A DNA stretch of 64,000 nucleotides. Origin: Odoribacter sp. Lineage in GTDB: Bacteria > Bacteroidota > Bacteroidia > Bacteroidales > Muribaculaceae. The notes under the pieces are model-generated. The model was not told where the DNA came from, did no database searches, and saw only the letters and a program-made list of their open reading frames with translations. This document shows positions 29,620 to 38,527 of the stretch, piece after piece; within the stretch, counting starts at the first letter, position 1; every line of letters begins with the position of its first letter. The position numbers were made by a program, and so were the translations under genes. The DNA is taken from assembly GCA_023663145.1 (NCBI GenBank), contig JAMPHZ010000004.1:40341-104340 (forward strand), read 5' to 3'.

Positions 29620-30750
29620 TTAGAAACGGTCGACATTCATGGGCATGAGCAGCATGAGCAGCTCAGTGCCTTCTGTATTCTCAGAGGGGCGGAAAACACC
29701 GGCGCGCGACGGATCGCTCAGGTCGATGAATACTTCCTCGGTGGGCAGGTTGTTGAGAAACTCTATGATGAACGGCGCACTGAAGCCGATGACCATCTCT
29801 GGCCCGTTATAGGAGCATGATACGGTTTCGCGGGCACAGGTGCACATATTGTTATCCTCGCTCTTGAGCAGGAGTTTCTCGGGTGTGATCTTGAACTTCT
29901 CAAGGCCGAATTCCGAGTCTACGAATACTCCCACACGGCGTGCGGCACTGAGCATTGACAGTCGGTCGATTGTTAGCCTGAATGGCGATGACTGGGGTAT
30001 GACACGTTCGTAGGGCGGGAAGCGGCCGTTTATGAAGCTGCACTTAAGCGTGCAATCGTCGTCGCTGATAATGGCGTTGCGCCGGTTCATGCTCACATGC
30101 AGGGTTGAGTCTTTGGTGAAGACGTTGCGGATCACGGTTGCCGGTTTCACGGGCAGTATGCAACTACCGGTGACCCCGGGTGCGCGCCGGCTGTCATCAT
30201 AACGCACTAACTTGTGGGTGTCAGTGGCAACAAAGGTGATCTTATCGTCTTTTATGTCAAGATACACGCCTTTCATCATAGGGCGGTAGTCATCTTGGCC
30301 AACGGCAAAAATGGTATACTCAAGACCCTTGGCAAAAGCCGTCGAATCAATATCGAATTCAATGGTGTCGCCACCGTCGTCGGCAGGCCGGTATTCCGGA
30401 TATTCGCTGCCGTTGATGGCGTTGAGGTTATATTCGCCGCCGGCATACCGTATGGCCACCTCAAGGGTGTCATCGTTGATGGTCACGGTAAGTCCCTGAT
30501 CGGGGAGGGCTTTCAGCAACTCTACCAATCGCCGGGCGCCAAGGCAGAATTTGCCTGATCCTTCAACGTCGCTCACACTGACACGTGCCGAAAGAGAGTT
30601 CTCGATATCTGACCCTGTGATGTACAGATTTTCGCCATTGAGCTCGAGAAGGAAATTGTCGAGGATAATGAGTGAGTTTTTGGAGTTTATCACCTTACTC
30701 ACAGCGTTTACAGCATTGCTGAACGCTTTGCAGGGAATGTTGAAGCGCAT
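29620..30750 (-). CDS. dnaN: DNA polymerase III sliding clamp (beta)
   Basis: The beta clamp encircles DNA and tethers polymerase III. The 376 residues have the three-domain layout and normal length: KAFSNAVNAVSKVINSKNSL at the start, GVYLDIKDDKITFVATDTHK in the middle and a C-terminal PMNVDRF. It has its own promoter about 28 bp upstream and begins a chain that continues through the exonuclease, coaBC, porD, recN and rlmB. Confidence 0.97.
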   Translation of the reverse strand: MRFNIPCKAFSNAVNAVSKVINSKNSLIILDNFLLELNGENLYITGSDIENSLSARVSVSDVEGSGKFCLGARRLVELLKALPDQGLTVTINDDTLEVAIRYAGGEYNLNAINGSEYPEYRPADDGGDTIEFDIDSTAFAKGLEYTIFAVGQDDYRPMMKGVYLDIKDDKITFVATDTHKLVRYDDSRRAPGVTGSCILPVKPATVIRNVFTKDSTLHVSMNRRNAIISDDDCTLKCSFINGRFPPYERVIPQSSPFRLTIDRLSMLSAARRVGVFVDSEFGLEKFKITPEKLLLKSEDNNMCTCARETVSCSYNGPEMVIGFSAPFIIEFLNNLPTEEVFIDLSDPSRAGVFRPSENTEGTELLMLLMPMNVDRF

Positions 30751-30777
30751 ATATTGTGTTATATTGTTTTCAATTCA

Positions 30778-30807
30778 CAAAGTTAGGTAAAAATCCGCGT
30801 AATTCAA
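30778..30807 (-). promoter_or_regulatory. Promoter of the dnaN-rlmB chain
   Basis: On the minus strand TTG (30805-30807) is followed after 19 bp by TAACTTTG (30778-30785), which ends 27 bp before the dnaN ATG. Both elements match the Bacteroidota consensus. Confidence 0.75.
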
Positions 30808-30977
30808 AGGACACTCCCCAAAAATAACGTTTATTATCAGCTGAGGCCATATTCGGCCTGGATAGCATGATGTGACGTAACAGCATGTGAGGTGTGCCTG
30901 GTCGTTGGACTATTCCTTTATAATTTAGCAATTGGATAAACTTATAGGCCTTCTGCTGTATTCCCTATGCCATTGTT

Positions 30978-31847
30978 TTAATGTGCCGCCGGGCGCCGTA
31001 CCTCCTGTATTGCTTCCCTGATTCCTTCGGAAAATGGTTTTGGGTTGAATCCGAAGTCGTGGCGGGCAAGCTTATTGGAGAAACGGTGAGGGTTGACCGC
31101 GCGTAACATCGCGCGGCGGTAGTCAAGGGAGCCTAATGAAACTACCCATAGTGCGCACGCAACGTAGTAGGCAATCTTAGCCGGTATAGGTATGATAAAG
31201 GCATTCTTACCGGCCTCCCTGCTTAAGGCTTTGAACATTCCGGTTACACTGAGGCTGTCATCTCCGCTCAGGTCATAGGCTTTGCCGCGTGTGGTGCCGT
31301 AATGCTGAATGACTGCGATAAGACCCGTAGCGACGTCATCGGCGCTTACCGGACTAACTGGTACATGGCTGTTATCAACTGCCGGCAGCACACGGAGCCG
31401 CCGGGCCATCTTTATGAACCGTCTTTTAAAACAGTCGTCGTCGGTGCCGTAGATGGTTGATGGATGAATAAAGGTGATTGCAGCTGTCGTGCCGTTTACA
31501 ACATCCTCTATGGCCGATTCGGTGGCGCGGTAGTTGGAGTAATCTAAATTCAGAGTGTCATAGCCGAGATTATGCACGAGAATTAGCCACCGTGGTCCGT
31601 CAGGAATGGATAGAGATAGCTCGACAAGTTTGCCGGAATATTCTATTCCTCCTAAATGCAGAAGAGTGTCATAACCTCTCAGCGATTCGGCATCATAATC
31701 ACTGAATATATCGAGTACCCCCGTCTCAAACGGCAACGGGCCGTCATCCGCCGCGTGGGTCAGGTGCTTCAGAAACACTTGGCCTACAGGACTTGTGACG
31801 CCCGTCACGAGCACACGCCTTGGTGCGGGGCACTCCTTGAGTAGCAC
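30978..31847 (-). CDS. NAD-dependent epimerase/dehydratase-like protein, atypical SDR
   Basis: The 289 residues have an extended-SDR Rossmann fold. The glycine motif is modified (LVTGVTSPVGQVFLKHL, residues 13-29), the second strand segment is LLHLGGIEYSGKLVE, and IHPSTIYGTDDDCFKRR is typical of epimerases. The usual catalytic YxxxK appears as Y106-R-A-T-E110, so the lysine is replaced by glutamate. It may bind a dinucleotide without classic dehydrogenase chemistry. It starts 3 bp after dnaJ and is probably in the grpE-dnaJ operon. The substrate is unknown. Confidence 0.75.
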   Translation of the reverse strand: MLLKECPAPRRVLVTGVTSPVGQVFLKHLTHAADDGPLPFETGVLDIFSDYDAESLRGYDTLLHLGGIEYSGKLVELSLSIPDGPRWLILVHNLGYDTLNLDYSNYRATESAIEDVVNGTTAAITFIHPSTIYGTDDDCFKRRFIKMARRLRVLPAVDNSHVPVSPVSADDVATGLIAVIQHYGTTRGKAYDLSGDDSLSVTGMFKALSREAGKNAFIIPIPAKIAYYVACALWVVSLGSLDYRRAMLRAVNPHRFSNKLARHDFGFNPKPFSEGIREAIQEVRRPAAH

Positions 31848-31850
31848 TGC

Positions 31851-33026
31851 CTATTCGAATATGTGTTTTAGCTTGGAGAAGATACGTTTCTTCTCGTTCT
31901 CGTCAGGAGTAAGGTTGGCTGATCCCTGCATGGCTTCGAAAGCCTTACGCTCCTGGTCGTTGAGATGCTCGGGTATGTACACCATTACGTTTACCAACTC
32001 GTCGCCGCGCACAGCCTGGTTGTCGGGTGAGGGCACACCTTTGCCACGCATCCGCAGCACCTTGCCGGGCTGGGTCCCCGGAGCTATTTTAAGGCGGGCA
32101 CGGCCTCCTATGGTAGGCACCTCTACCGATCCTCCGAGAATGGCGGTCGGAAGATCGAGCATGAGATTGTAAATCACATCATTGCCATCGCGTATCAGCT
32201 CGGGATGTTTGATCTCTTCAATTACTACTAACAGGTTTCCGCGTACGCCTCCGTGGCGTGGGGCATTGCCCTTGCCGCGCACAGTTAGTGTCATGCCATC
32301 GGCCACGCCGGCAGGAATGTTGAAGCTCACCTGTTCGTCGCGACGTACCACTCCTTCGCCGTTGCAATGTGTGCATCGCTCGGTGATTACCTTGCCCGAG
32401 CCATCACAGGTGGGGCAGGTCACCCGTTCATGCTGCACACCGAAGAAACTCTGCACCTGCTCTATGATAGACCCTGTGCCATGACATTGCTGGCAGGTGG
32501 CGAAAGCGGTGCCGTCTTTGGCGCCAGTGCCCTTGCAGTATTCGCAAGGCACGTATGTGGGTATTTTAAGATTCTTGGAAGCGCCGTTGGCTATTTCCTC
32601 AAGAGTGAGTTTTACACGGATGCGCAGGTCCGAACCCCGACGTTGACGGGCCTGCCGTTGGCCGCCGGCCGCACTTCCGAAACCGCCCATGTTGGTGAAA
32701 CGGCCTCCGAAAATGTCGCCGAATTGCGAGAATATATCCTCCATTGTGAAACCTCCGGCATGGAAGCCTTCAAAACCTCCGGCTCCGCCAAATCCCTGTG
32801 GCCCCATCGAGTGGCCGAATTGATCGTACTTGGCGCGTTTGTCTTCATTGGAGAGCACGTCATAGGCCTCGGCCGCCTCTTTGAATTTTTCTTCAGCTTC
32901 CTTATCTCCCGGGTTCTTGTCGGGGTGATATTTTATGGCCATCTTGCGGTAGGCCTTCTTTATCTCGTCGGCCGAGGCGTTTTTGGCCACGCCGAGCACT
33001 TCATAGTAGTCGCGTTTTTTGTCCAT
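31851..33026 (-). CDS. dnaJ: Chaperone protein DnaJ
   Basis: DnaJ is the co-chaperone that loads substrates onto DnaK and stimulates its ATPase. The 391 residues show a J domain with HPD in [11 protein letters not shown], then a Gly/Phe-rich linker ([19 protein letters not shown]). Four zinc-binding repeats follow ([32 protein letters not shown]), then the C-terminal substrate domains. This is a complete type I DnaJ. It lies 38 bp after grpE. Confidence 0.97.
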   Translation of the reverse strand: MDKKRDYYEVLGVAKNASADEIKKAYRKMAIKYHPDKNPGDKEAEEKFKEAAEAYDVLSNEDKRAKYDQFGHSMGPQGFGGAGGFEGFHAGGFTMEDIFSQFGDIFGGRFTNMGGFGSAAGGQRQARQRRGSDLRIRVKLTLEEIANGASKNLKIPTYVPCEYCKGTGAKDGTAFATCQQCHGTGSIIEQVQSFFGVQHERVTCPTCDGSGKVITERCTHCNGEGVVRRDEQVSFNIPAGVADGMTLTVRGKGNAPRHGGVRGNLLVVIEEIKHPELIRDGNDVIYNLMLDLPTAILGGSVEVPTIGGRARLKIAPGTQPGKVLRMRGKGVPSPDNQAVRGDELVNVMVYIPEHLNDQERKAFEAMQGSANLTPDENEKKRIFSKLKHIFE

Positions 33027-33064
33027 TTCTTGGAATTTTGTGCCTTGAAGTCAGCGTGATTATT

Positions 33065-33652
33065 TTATTCGCCTACAGCTACTTTGGCGTGGCGCAGCAC
33101 TTTGTCGTTGATCATATATCCGCGTGTGGTGGTGTCCACGACCTTGCCTTTGAGCGAGGGGTCTGGAGCAGGAATGGTAGCTATGGCTTCATGCAGGTCA
33201 GCGTCGAAAGGCTGTCCGTTGGAATCCATGGGAGTTACGCCGTTGTCGGCGAGATATTTCATGAGTTTGTTGTAAATCAACTCCATTCCCTGACGCACGG
33301 CTTCAGCGTCTCCTGAATCTTTTGTGGCGGCTAATCCGCGCTCAAAGTCATCGACAATAGGCAGTAATCCGCGCAGCACTTTCTCACCGGCATTGCGCAA
33401 CAACTCCTCACGGTCTTTGAGCATGCGCTTGCGGTAGTTGTCGAAATCGGCCCGCAGGAACAGGTATTCTTTTTTCTCTTTCTCAAGGTCGCTCTCCAGT
33501 GAAGCTACCTTATCCATGAGGCCCTGCACCTCGTCAACTGTTGCGTCGGCTGTCTCGCTATCTTGCGGGGTATCGTCGAGAACGTCGTCTAATTCAATAT
33601 TTTCAGGAGCTTTAGGCTCTTCTTTGGGAGTATGATTTTTCTTATCTGACAT
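33065..33652 (-). CDS. grpE: Nucleotide exchange factor GrpE
   Basis: GrpE releases ADP from DnaK. The 195 residues have an acidic, probably disordered N-terminus, a long helix (MDKVASLESDLEKEKKEYLF) and the conserved RADFDNYRKRMLKDREELL. The beta-domain ends with DTTTRGYMINDKVLRHAKVA. It heads the grpE-dnaJ pair; no dnaK is present in the window. Confidence 0.95.
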   Translation of the reverse strand: MSDKKNHTPKEEPKAPENIELDDVLDDTPQDSETADATVDEVQGLMDKVASLESDLEKEKKEYLFLRADFDNYRKRMLKDREELLRNAGEKVLRGLLPIVDDFERGLAATKDSGDAEAVRQGMELIYNKLMKYLADNGVTPMDSNGQPFDADLHEAIATIPAPDPSLKGKVVDTTTRGYMINDKVLRHAKVAVGE

Positions 33653-33752
33653 GACTATAAATTATTTAAACTGGATATAGCAAAAACAATGCCGAAATGC
33701 CACCGGGGCACCCGCACCTTTATATTTTATAACAAAAGCGATTGGATAACGT

Positions 33753-34592
33753 TCAAAATTGGCCGAATTGCGTGATGATGGTGTCACAGTCTTCCATCTC
33801 GGCAATCGCTCTGTGTGCCAACTTGTCATCGTTGAAAATGCCGTAGACAGCTGAGCCGGAGCCACTCATTGAGGCATATACGGCTCCGTGACGGTAGAAG
33901 ATGTCTTTGAGTGCTGCCACCTGTGGCATGCGGCTGAATATCACAGGCTCGAAGTCATTTACAAGTTTGCCGCGCCATTGATCAGGCGGAAGCGCCACGA
34001 TTTCGCGCGGCGAAAGCAGTGGCTCGCGAGGTGTTATTGAGGCATAAGCCTCGGCTGTAGATACTGAGCTTGATGCTCCCTTGGCTATGGCTATAGTAAA
34101 CCCTGTCAGCGACGGGATCTCCATAGGCGACACTTCGGTGCCTGTTCCGGTGCACCATGCGGGCCGGTTGTATATGAACAGCGGACAATCGGCCCCGATG
34201 CGGGCTGCCACGGCCGTAAGCCGGTTTTCGTCAAGGCCTAAATTGAACACTTCATTGAATCCGCGCAAAGCAAAGGCCGCGTCGGCGCTTCCGCCGCCAA
34301 GGCCCGCGCCGTCGGGAATGATTTTCTCAAGATATATATCGGCGTTGAGCGCATGGCCTATCTCGTTCTCAAGTGCACACAAGGCTTTGATTACAAGATT
34401 CTTTTCCATGGGGCAGTCTACGGCACGCCCGGTCACTGTAAGGTTGGAGCTATTATCATCCGAAGGCACTATCTCAAGCACATCATGCCATGCAACAGGC
34501 ACCATCACACTTTCGAGGTCATGATAGCCGTCGGGTCTGCGTCGAGTGATGCACAGACCTAAGTTTATCTTTGCGTTGGGAAACAGTATCAT
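33753..34592 (-). CDS. ispE: 4-diphosphocytidyl-2-C-methyl-D-erythritol kinase
   Basis: IspE is a GHMP-family kinase of the MEP isoprenoid pathway. The 279 residues show the N-terminal NAKINLGLCITRRRPDGYHD, the phosphate-binding loop PDGAGLGGGSADA (93-105) and the third motif SMSGSGSAVYGIF. It is divergent from the amylase gene, with 79 bp between them. TAAATTTG on the minus strand (34597-34604), ending a few bases from its ATG, is a possible -7 box with no clear -33 partner. Confidence 0.95.
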   Translation of the reverse strand: MILFPNAKINLGLCITRRRPDGYHDLESVMVPVAWHDVLEIVPSDDNSSNLTVTGRAVDCPMEKNLVIKALCALENEIGHALNADIYLEKIIPDGAGLGGGSADAAFALRGFNEVFNLGLDENRLTAVAARIGADCPLFIYNRPAWCTGTGTEVSPMEIPSLTGFTIAIAKGASSSVSTAEAYASITPREPLLSPREIVALPPDQWRGKLVNDFEPVIFSRMPQVAALKDIFYRHGAVYASMSGSGSAVYGIFNDDKLAHRAIAEMEDCDTIITQFGQF

Positions 34593-34671
34593 GATGCAAA
34601 TTTAGCTATAAAGAACCAAACGGCAGCACCCTGCGTTTAGAAAAAAAACACTCTAATCCAAAATTCAACTG

Positions 34672-37440
34672 ATGAAGCACTTTTACATTCTTATCGCAGC
34701 AGCCCTGTCAATGGCTGATGCTGCTGCGCAGGTCGTGACCACGCAGCCTGCCATCGTGCAGACTGATTCCCGCAACATTGTTATCACATTCCGAGCCGAC
34801 AGGGGTAACAGGGGACTTGCAGGCATAGGTTCTAATCAGAAAGTCTATGCCCACACCGGAGTAATCACCAATACATCGACTTCTGATACTGACTGGCAAT
34901 ATGCTCCTGCGTGGGGCGATAACGCGGCGAAGTATCAGATGACCTACGTAGCTCCCGATACATGGACTCTTGACATCGGCGACATCAGCACGTTTTACGG
35001 CATAACTGATTCTGATGTGGTGGTGAAAAAGCTTGCATTCGTGTTTCGCAACGCCGACTCTTCGCGTCAGGGGAAAGCTGAGAATGGCGGCGATATATTT
35101 GTTGACGTGCTCCCTCCCGGCTTCCAGATGGAAATGCAGTCGTCACTGGCCGGTTCGGTGGTAACCGATAATTCTCCTGTGACATTCACGGTTAATACAA
35201 CTTCTGAAGCCGATATATCGATTTATTTTAACTCACGGTCAAATACCATTGCCGAAGCACGTGGTGTGACATCGCTTACCGGTATCGCTGAGTTTACGGC
35301 GGCCGGCGATTACACGGTATATGCAACAGCCCGCACCGCTCAAGGCGACAACGTGACCAAGACAGTCGATATAGTGCGCATTGACGGCGCAGCCCAAAAG
35401 CCTTATCCCTTGGGTGCTCCTGTGCAGGGCGCGGTAAGAGCTCCTGACGGTACAGTGACATTCTGTATCGCCGCTCCCGGCAAAAGCAGTGTGATGTTGG
35501 TCGGATCATGGAACGGCTATGCCATAAATTCTGCTTCAGCAATGAACAAGACCACAGTAGACGGTTATGATTATTTCTGGACCACAGTCAGCGGATTGGC
35601 CCCGGATACTGATTACATTTATTATTATGTAGTTGACGGGACTACACCTGTCGGGGACCCATATGCGAATCTCGTGCTGGATCCATGGAATGACCGATAC
35701 ATATCGCCGGATGTTTTCCCTGATATGCCTGAATATCCATCACACGTTGTGTCAGGAACACCGGTCGCAGTATATAACTCGTCCATGAATGACTATGACT
35801 GGCAGGTGGCAGATTTCAAGGGCGTGCCTCAGAGTGACCTCATTATATACGAATTGTTGATACGGGACTTTACCGGTACCGAGGGCCAGGCCCGCGGTGA
35901 GGGAACCGTGCATGGGGTGATTTCCAAGCTGGATTATCTTGAATCGCTCGGGGTCAATGCCATTGAGCTTCTGCCAATAATGGAATTCAACGGTAATAAT
36001 TCATGGGGATATAATACCAATTTCTATTTTGCGCCGGATAAAGCCTATGGCACTCCCGACGACTACCGCATGCTTATTGATGAGATTCACAAGCGTGGCA
36101 TGGCGGTCATCCTCGATATAGTGTTCAACCAGAGCGATGGCCTGCATCCGTGGTACATGATGTATCCTATAGCGCAGAATCCTTTTTACAACGGATCTGC
36201 CCCCCATGCCTATAGTGTGCTCAACGATTGGAATCAGGATAACCCGTTGGTGCAGCAGCAGTGGAAAGATGCATTGCGTTATTGGATGACTGCCTATAAA
36301 GTCGACGGTTTCCGGTTCGACCTTGTGAAAGGACTCGGCAATAATGATTCATACGGCAACACATATTATCCTGCGACAAACACCTGGGGCACTCCTTCTG
36401 ATGCCAGTACCAACCGGTATAACGCCTCGCGTGTGGCGCGCATGAAGGAATTGCATAAGGCTATGAAGACCGTCAATCCTTACGCATATTTTATCAACGA
36501 GAACCTGGCCGGAGCTCAGGAAGAGAACGAGATGGCGGCTGATGGTGAGATTAACTGGGCTAATATCAATACAGAGGCCCGGCAGTTTGCGATGGGATAC
36601 AGCAGCAACGCTTCGCTTAACCGTTTTTACGCTCCGCTTGACTCGCGCACATGGGGCTCGACGGTATCATACGCTGAGAGTCACGATGAAGAGCGTATGG
36701 CATATTCGCAGACCAAGAACGGAACACAGGGTGTGCGCGGTAATATACCGGCATCAATGCGACGTCTGGGATCGGTCGCCGCACAGATGTTACTTACTCC
36801 GGGAGCACACATGATATGGCAGTTCCAGGAATTCGGTGCCGATCAATCTACCAAAAACGGCAGTGGCAATGATACATCGCCCAAGAAAGTAGTGTGGAAT
36901 TATCTTAAAAATCCAAACCGCGAGGGCTTGATGCAGAATTATAGGGAACTATGCCATCTCAGGGCTGATAATCCCGAGATGTTCTCGGAGGGTGTGGCCA
37001 CTACAGTCAGCTGTTCGTCTTGGACCGGCCGCACGATATCCCTTGTGAAAGGGGATAAGGAAATACACATGGTCGTTAATCCTGCTCCTACGGCACAAAG
37101 CCGTGTCACCACTCCGGTAAATCTGGGATCCTCGAAATATAAACTGATAAGTTGCAGCTATAATACTACCCCGCAAGCTTCGGCCACGGGAGTGGTGCTC
37201 GCCGCAGGTGCCTATGCCGTGTACGGTACAGCTGATATAGCCGGGGTTGGCGATATTATTTCCGGCGATGAAGAAAGCATACACATTTATGGTGGACATG
37301 GATGTGTGGAGATCGGAGGTGAGCCTGCATCTGTACATGTATATACTCTCGCCGGTGCGGAAGTGCCCATGTCGGGTCTTGAACCGGGAATCTACATCGT
37401 CAGAGCGGATAACGTAACCGCTAAAGTCGTGGTAAGATGA
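34672..37440 (+). CDS. Secreted GH13 alpha-amylase-family protein with T9SS-like C-terminus
   Basis: This is a starch- or glycan-degrading enzyme of 922 residues. The signal peptide ends near residue 20 (DAAAQ). Two beta-sandwich regions follow, the second (about 245-335) like CBM48 (VTFCIAAPGKSSVMLVGSWN). The GH13 barrel contains D482-I-V-F-N486-Q (Q in place of the usual H), the nucleophile D550 in GFRFDLVKG, the acid/base E610 in INENL and SHD672 in SHDEER. The last 60 or so residues (VYTLAGAEVPMSGLEPG, then YIVR and KVVVR) resemble a type A sorting domain of the type IX secretion system. Substrate specificity is not visible. Confidence 0.9.
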   Translation: MKHFYILIAAALSMADAAAQVVTTQPAIVQTDSRNIVITFRADRGNRGLAGIGSNQKVYAHTGVITNTSTSDTDWQYAPAWGDNAAKYQMTYVAPDTWTLDIGDISTFYGITDSDVVVKKLAFVFRNADSSRQGKAENGGDIFVDVLPPGFQMEMQSSLAGSVVTDNSPVTFTVNTTSEADISIYFNSRSNTIAEARGVTSLTGIAEFTAAGDYTVYATARTAQGDNVTKTVDIVRIDGAAQKPYPLGAPVQGAVRAPDGTVTFCIAAPGKSSVMLVGSWNGYAINSASAMNKTTVDGYDYFWTTVSGLAPDTDYIYYYVVDGTTPVGDPYANLVLDPWNDRYISPDVFPDMPEYPSHVVSGTPVAVYNSSMNDYDWQVADFKGVPQSDLIIYELLIRDFTGTEGQARGEGTVHGVISKLDYLESLGVNAIELLPIMEFNGNNSWGYNTNFYFAPDKAYGTPDDYRMLIDEIHKRGMAVILDIVFNQSDGLHPWYMMYPIAQNPFYNGSAPHAYSVLNDWNQDNPLVQQQWKDALRYWMTAYKVDGFRFDLVKGLGNNDSYGNTYYPATNTWGTPSDASTNRYNASRVARMKELHKAMKTVNPYAYFINENLAGAQEENEMAADGEINWANINTEARQFAMGYSSNASLNRFYAPLDSRTWGSTVSYAESHDEERMAYSQTKNGTQGVRGNIPASMRRLGSVAAQMLLTPGAHMIWQFQEFGADQSTKNGSGNDTSPKKVVWNYLKNPNREGLMQNYRELCHLRADNPEMFSEGVATTVSCSSWTGRTISLVKGDKEIHMVVNPAPTAQSRVTTPVNLGSSKYKLISCSYNTTPQASATGVVLAAGAYAVYGTADIAGVGDIISGDEESIHIYGGHGCVEIGGEPASVHVYTLAGAEVPMSGLEPGIYIVRADNVTAKVVVR

Positions 37441-38412
37441 TTATTTCCTGAATAATCGCCCGATTGCCACGCCCCAGTCCTTGATCATCAGTATAAATGG
37501 GGTGACTATGGGGCGGAAGCGCGGCTTATGCCGGGTGGCGAAGATCTTTAATTCTCCTTTGTGAACCGATATATGGAGGTCACGGGGCAACTCGGCCGGG
37601 TCACCGTCGATGTGTGTCACCGTGGCCTCGCTGCGTTCTATGGTAAGCTCCCGGGTGCGGAATGTCCTTATTTTGCCATGGTTGCCGATTGCTCCGGTTA
37701 TCATTTCAAGCCCTGATAAGGCATGGGTCACAAGATTTCCCTCGAACACTATAGTCACGTCAAGAAGACCGTCGCGTATTGATGCCATCGGAGCTACGAA
37801 CGCATTGTTGCCATATTGCGAGGCGTTGCACACAACCACTAAGAATGCCCGCTCGGTAATGACGGTGTCACCCGATATTATACGATATTTTTGGGGATGA
37901 TATTTGATGAATTCATCTATAGCACTCGATATATAGGTCGAAAGCCCGCGTTGGTGTTTCAGTGAGAATCTGTGGGAGACGGCTGCATCAAATCCAACGC
38001 CAAAGGTGCAGAAAAACGGATGCCCGTTTACTTCACCATAGTCACAGTCAACTACATAGTTCTCCCCTATGACTTTTAGTGACCGGTCAATATCGACAGG
38101 TATTCCTATGTGGCGTGCGAGGCCGTTGCCTGAGCCGGCAGGAAGGATACCCAGGGCGGTGCCGGTGCCGGTGAGTCCGCATGCCACTTCGTTCACTGTA
38201 CCGTCGCCTCCACACGCAAGCACTCCGTAGTCTCCCCGGGCGGCTGCACGGCGTGCTATGTTGGTGGCATCGCCGGGGCCGGTTGTGTATTCGACATGAA
38301 CGTCGAATCCCATTTTGCGTAACTTACGGGTCACACGCTCCCCCACGCCCTTCTTTGATTGCGTGCCTGAGATCGGGTTGATGATGAGTGTAATGCGGCG
38401 GTTAAGTTCCAT
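37441..38412 (-). CDS. Diacylglycerol kinase-family lipid kinase
   Basis: This is a cytoplasmic or membrane-associated lipid kinase (DgkB/YegS/sphingosine-kinase family). The 323 residues show LIINPISGTQSKKG at the start, the nucleotide-binding ACGGDGTVNEVACGL and GILPAGSGNGLARHIG. A C-terminal beta-sandwich follows with FVAPMASIRDGLLDVTIV. The natural lipid substrate is not evident. Its stop codon directly abuts the stop of the convergent amylase gene, with no bases between them. Confidence 0.9.
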   Translation of the reverse strand: MELNRRITLIINPISGTQSKKGVGERVTRKLRKMGFDVHVEYTTGPGDATNIARRAAARGDYGVLACGGDGTVNEVACGLTGTGTALGILPAGSGNGLARHIGIPVDIDRSLKVIGENYVVDCDYGEVNGHPFFCTFGVGFDAAVSHRFSLKHQRGLSTYISSAIDEFIKYHPQKYRIISGDTVITERAFLVVVCNASQYGNNAFVAPMASIRDGLLDVTIVFEGNLVTHALSGLEMITGAIGNHGKIRTFRTRELTIERSEATVTHIDGDPAELPRDLHISVHKGELKIFATRHKPRFRPIVTPFILMIKDWGVAIGRLFRK

Positions 38413-38527
38413 TGCGAACGCAAATTTAGTAAAAATTTCAATCAGTTGTCACCACAGATGCTCATTTTTGTCAAATAAACGTAATTTTTGTGAAGACCGG
38501 ATAGGCCTCGTTGTGATGGCAATACTT

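Noticed and set aside
32367..33059. 230-codon plus-strand frame over dnaJ
   Set aside because: Antisense to dnaJ, with no family features.
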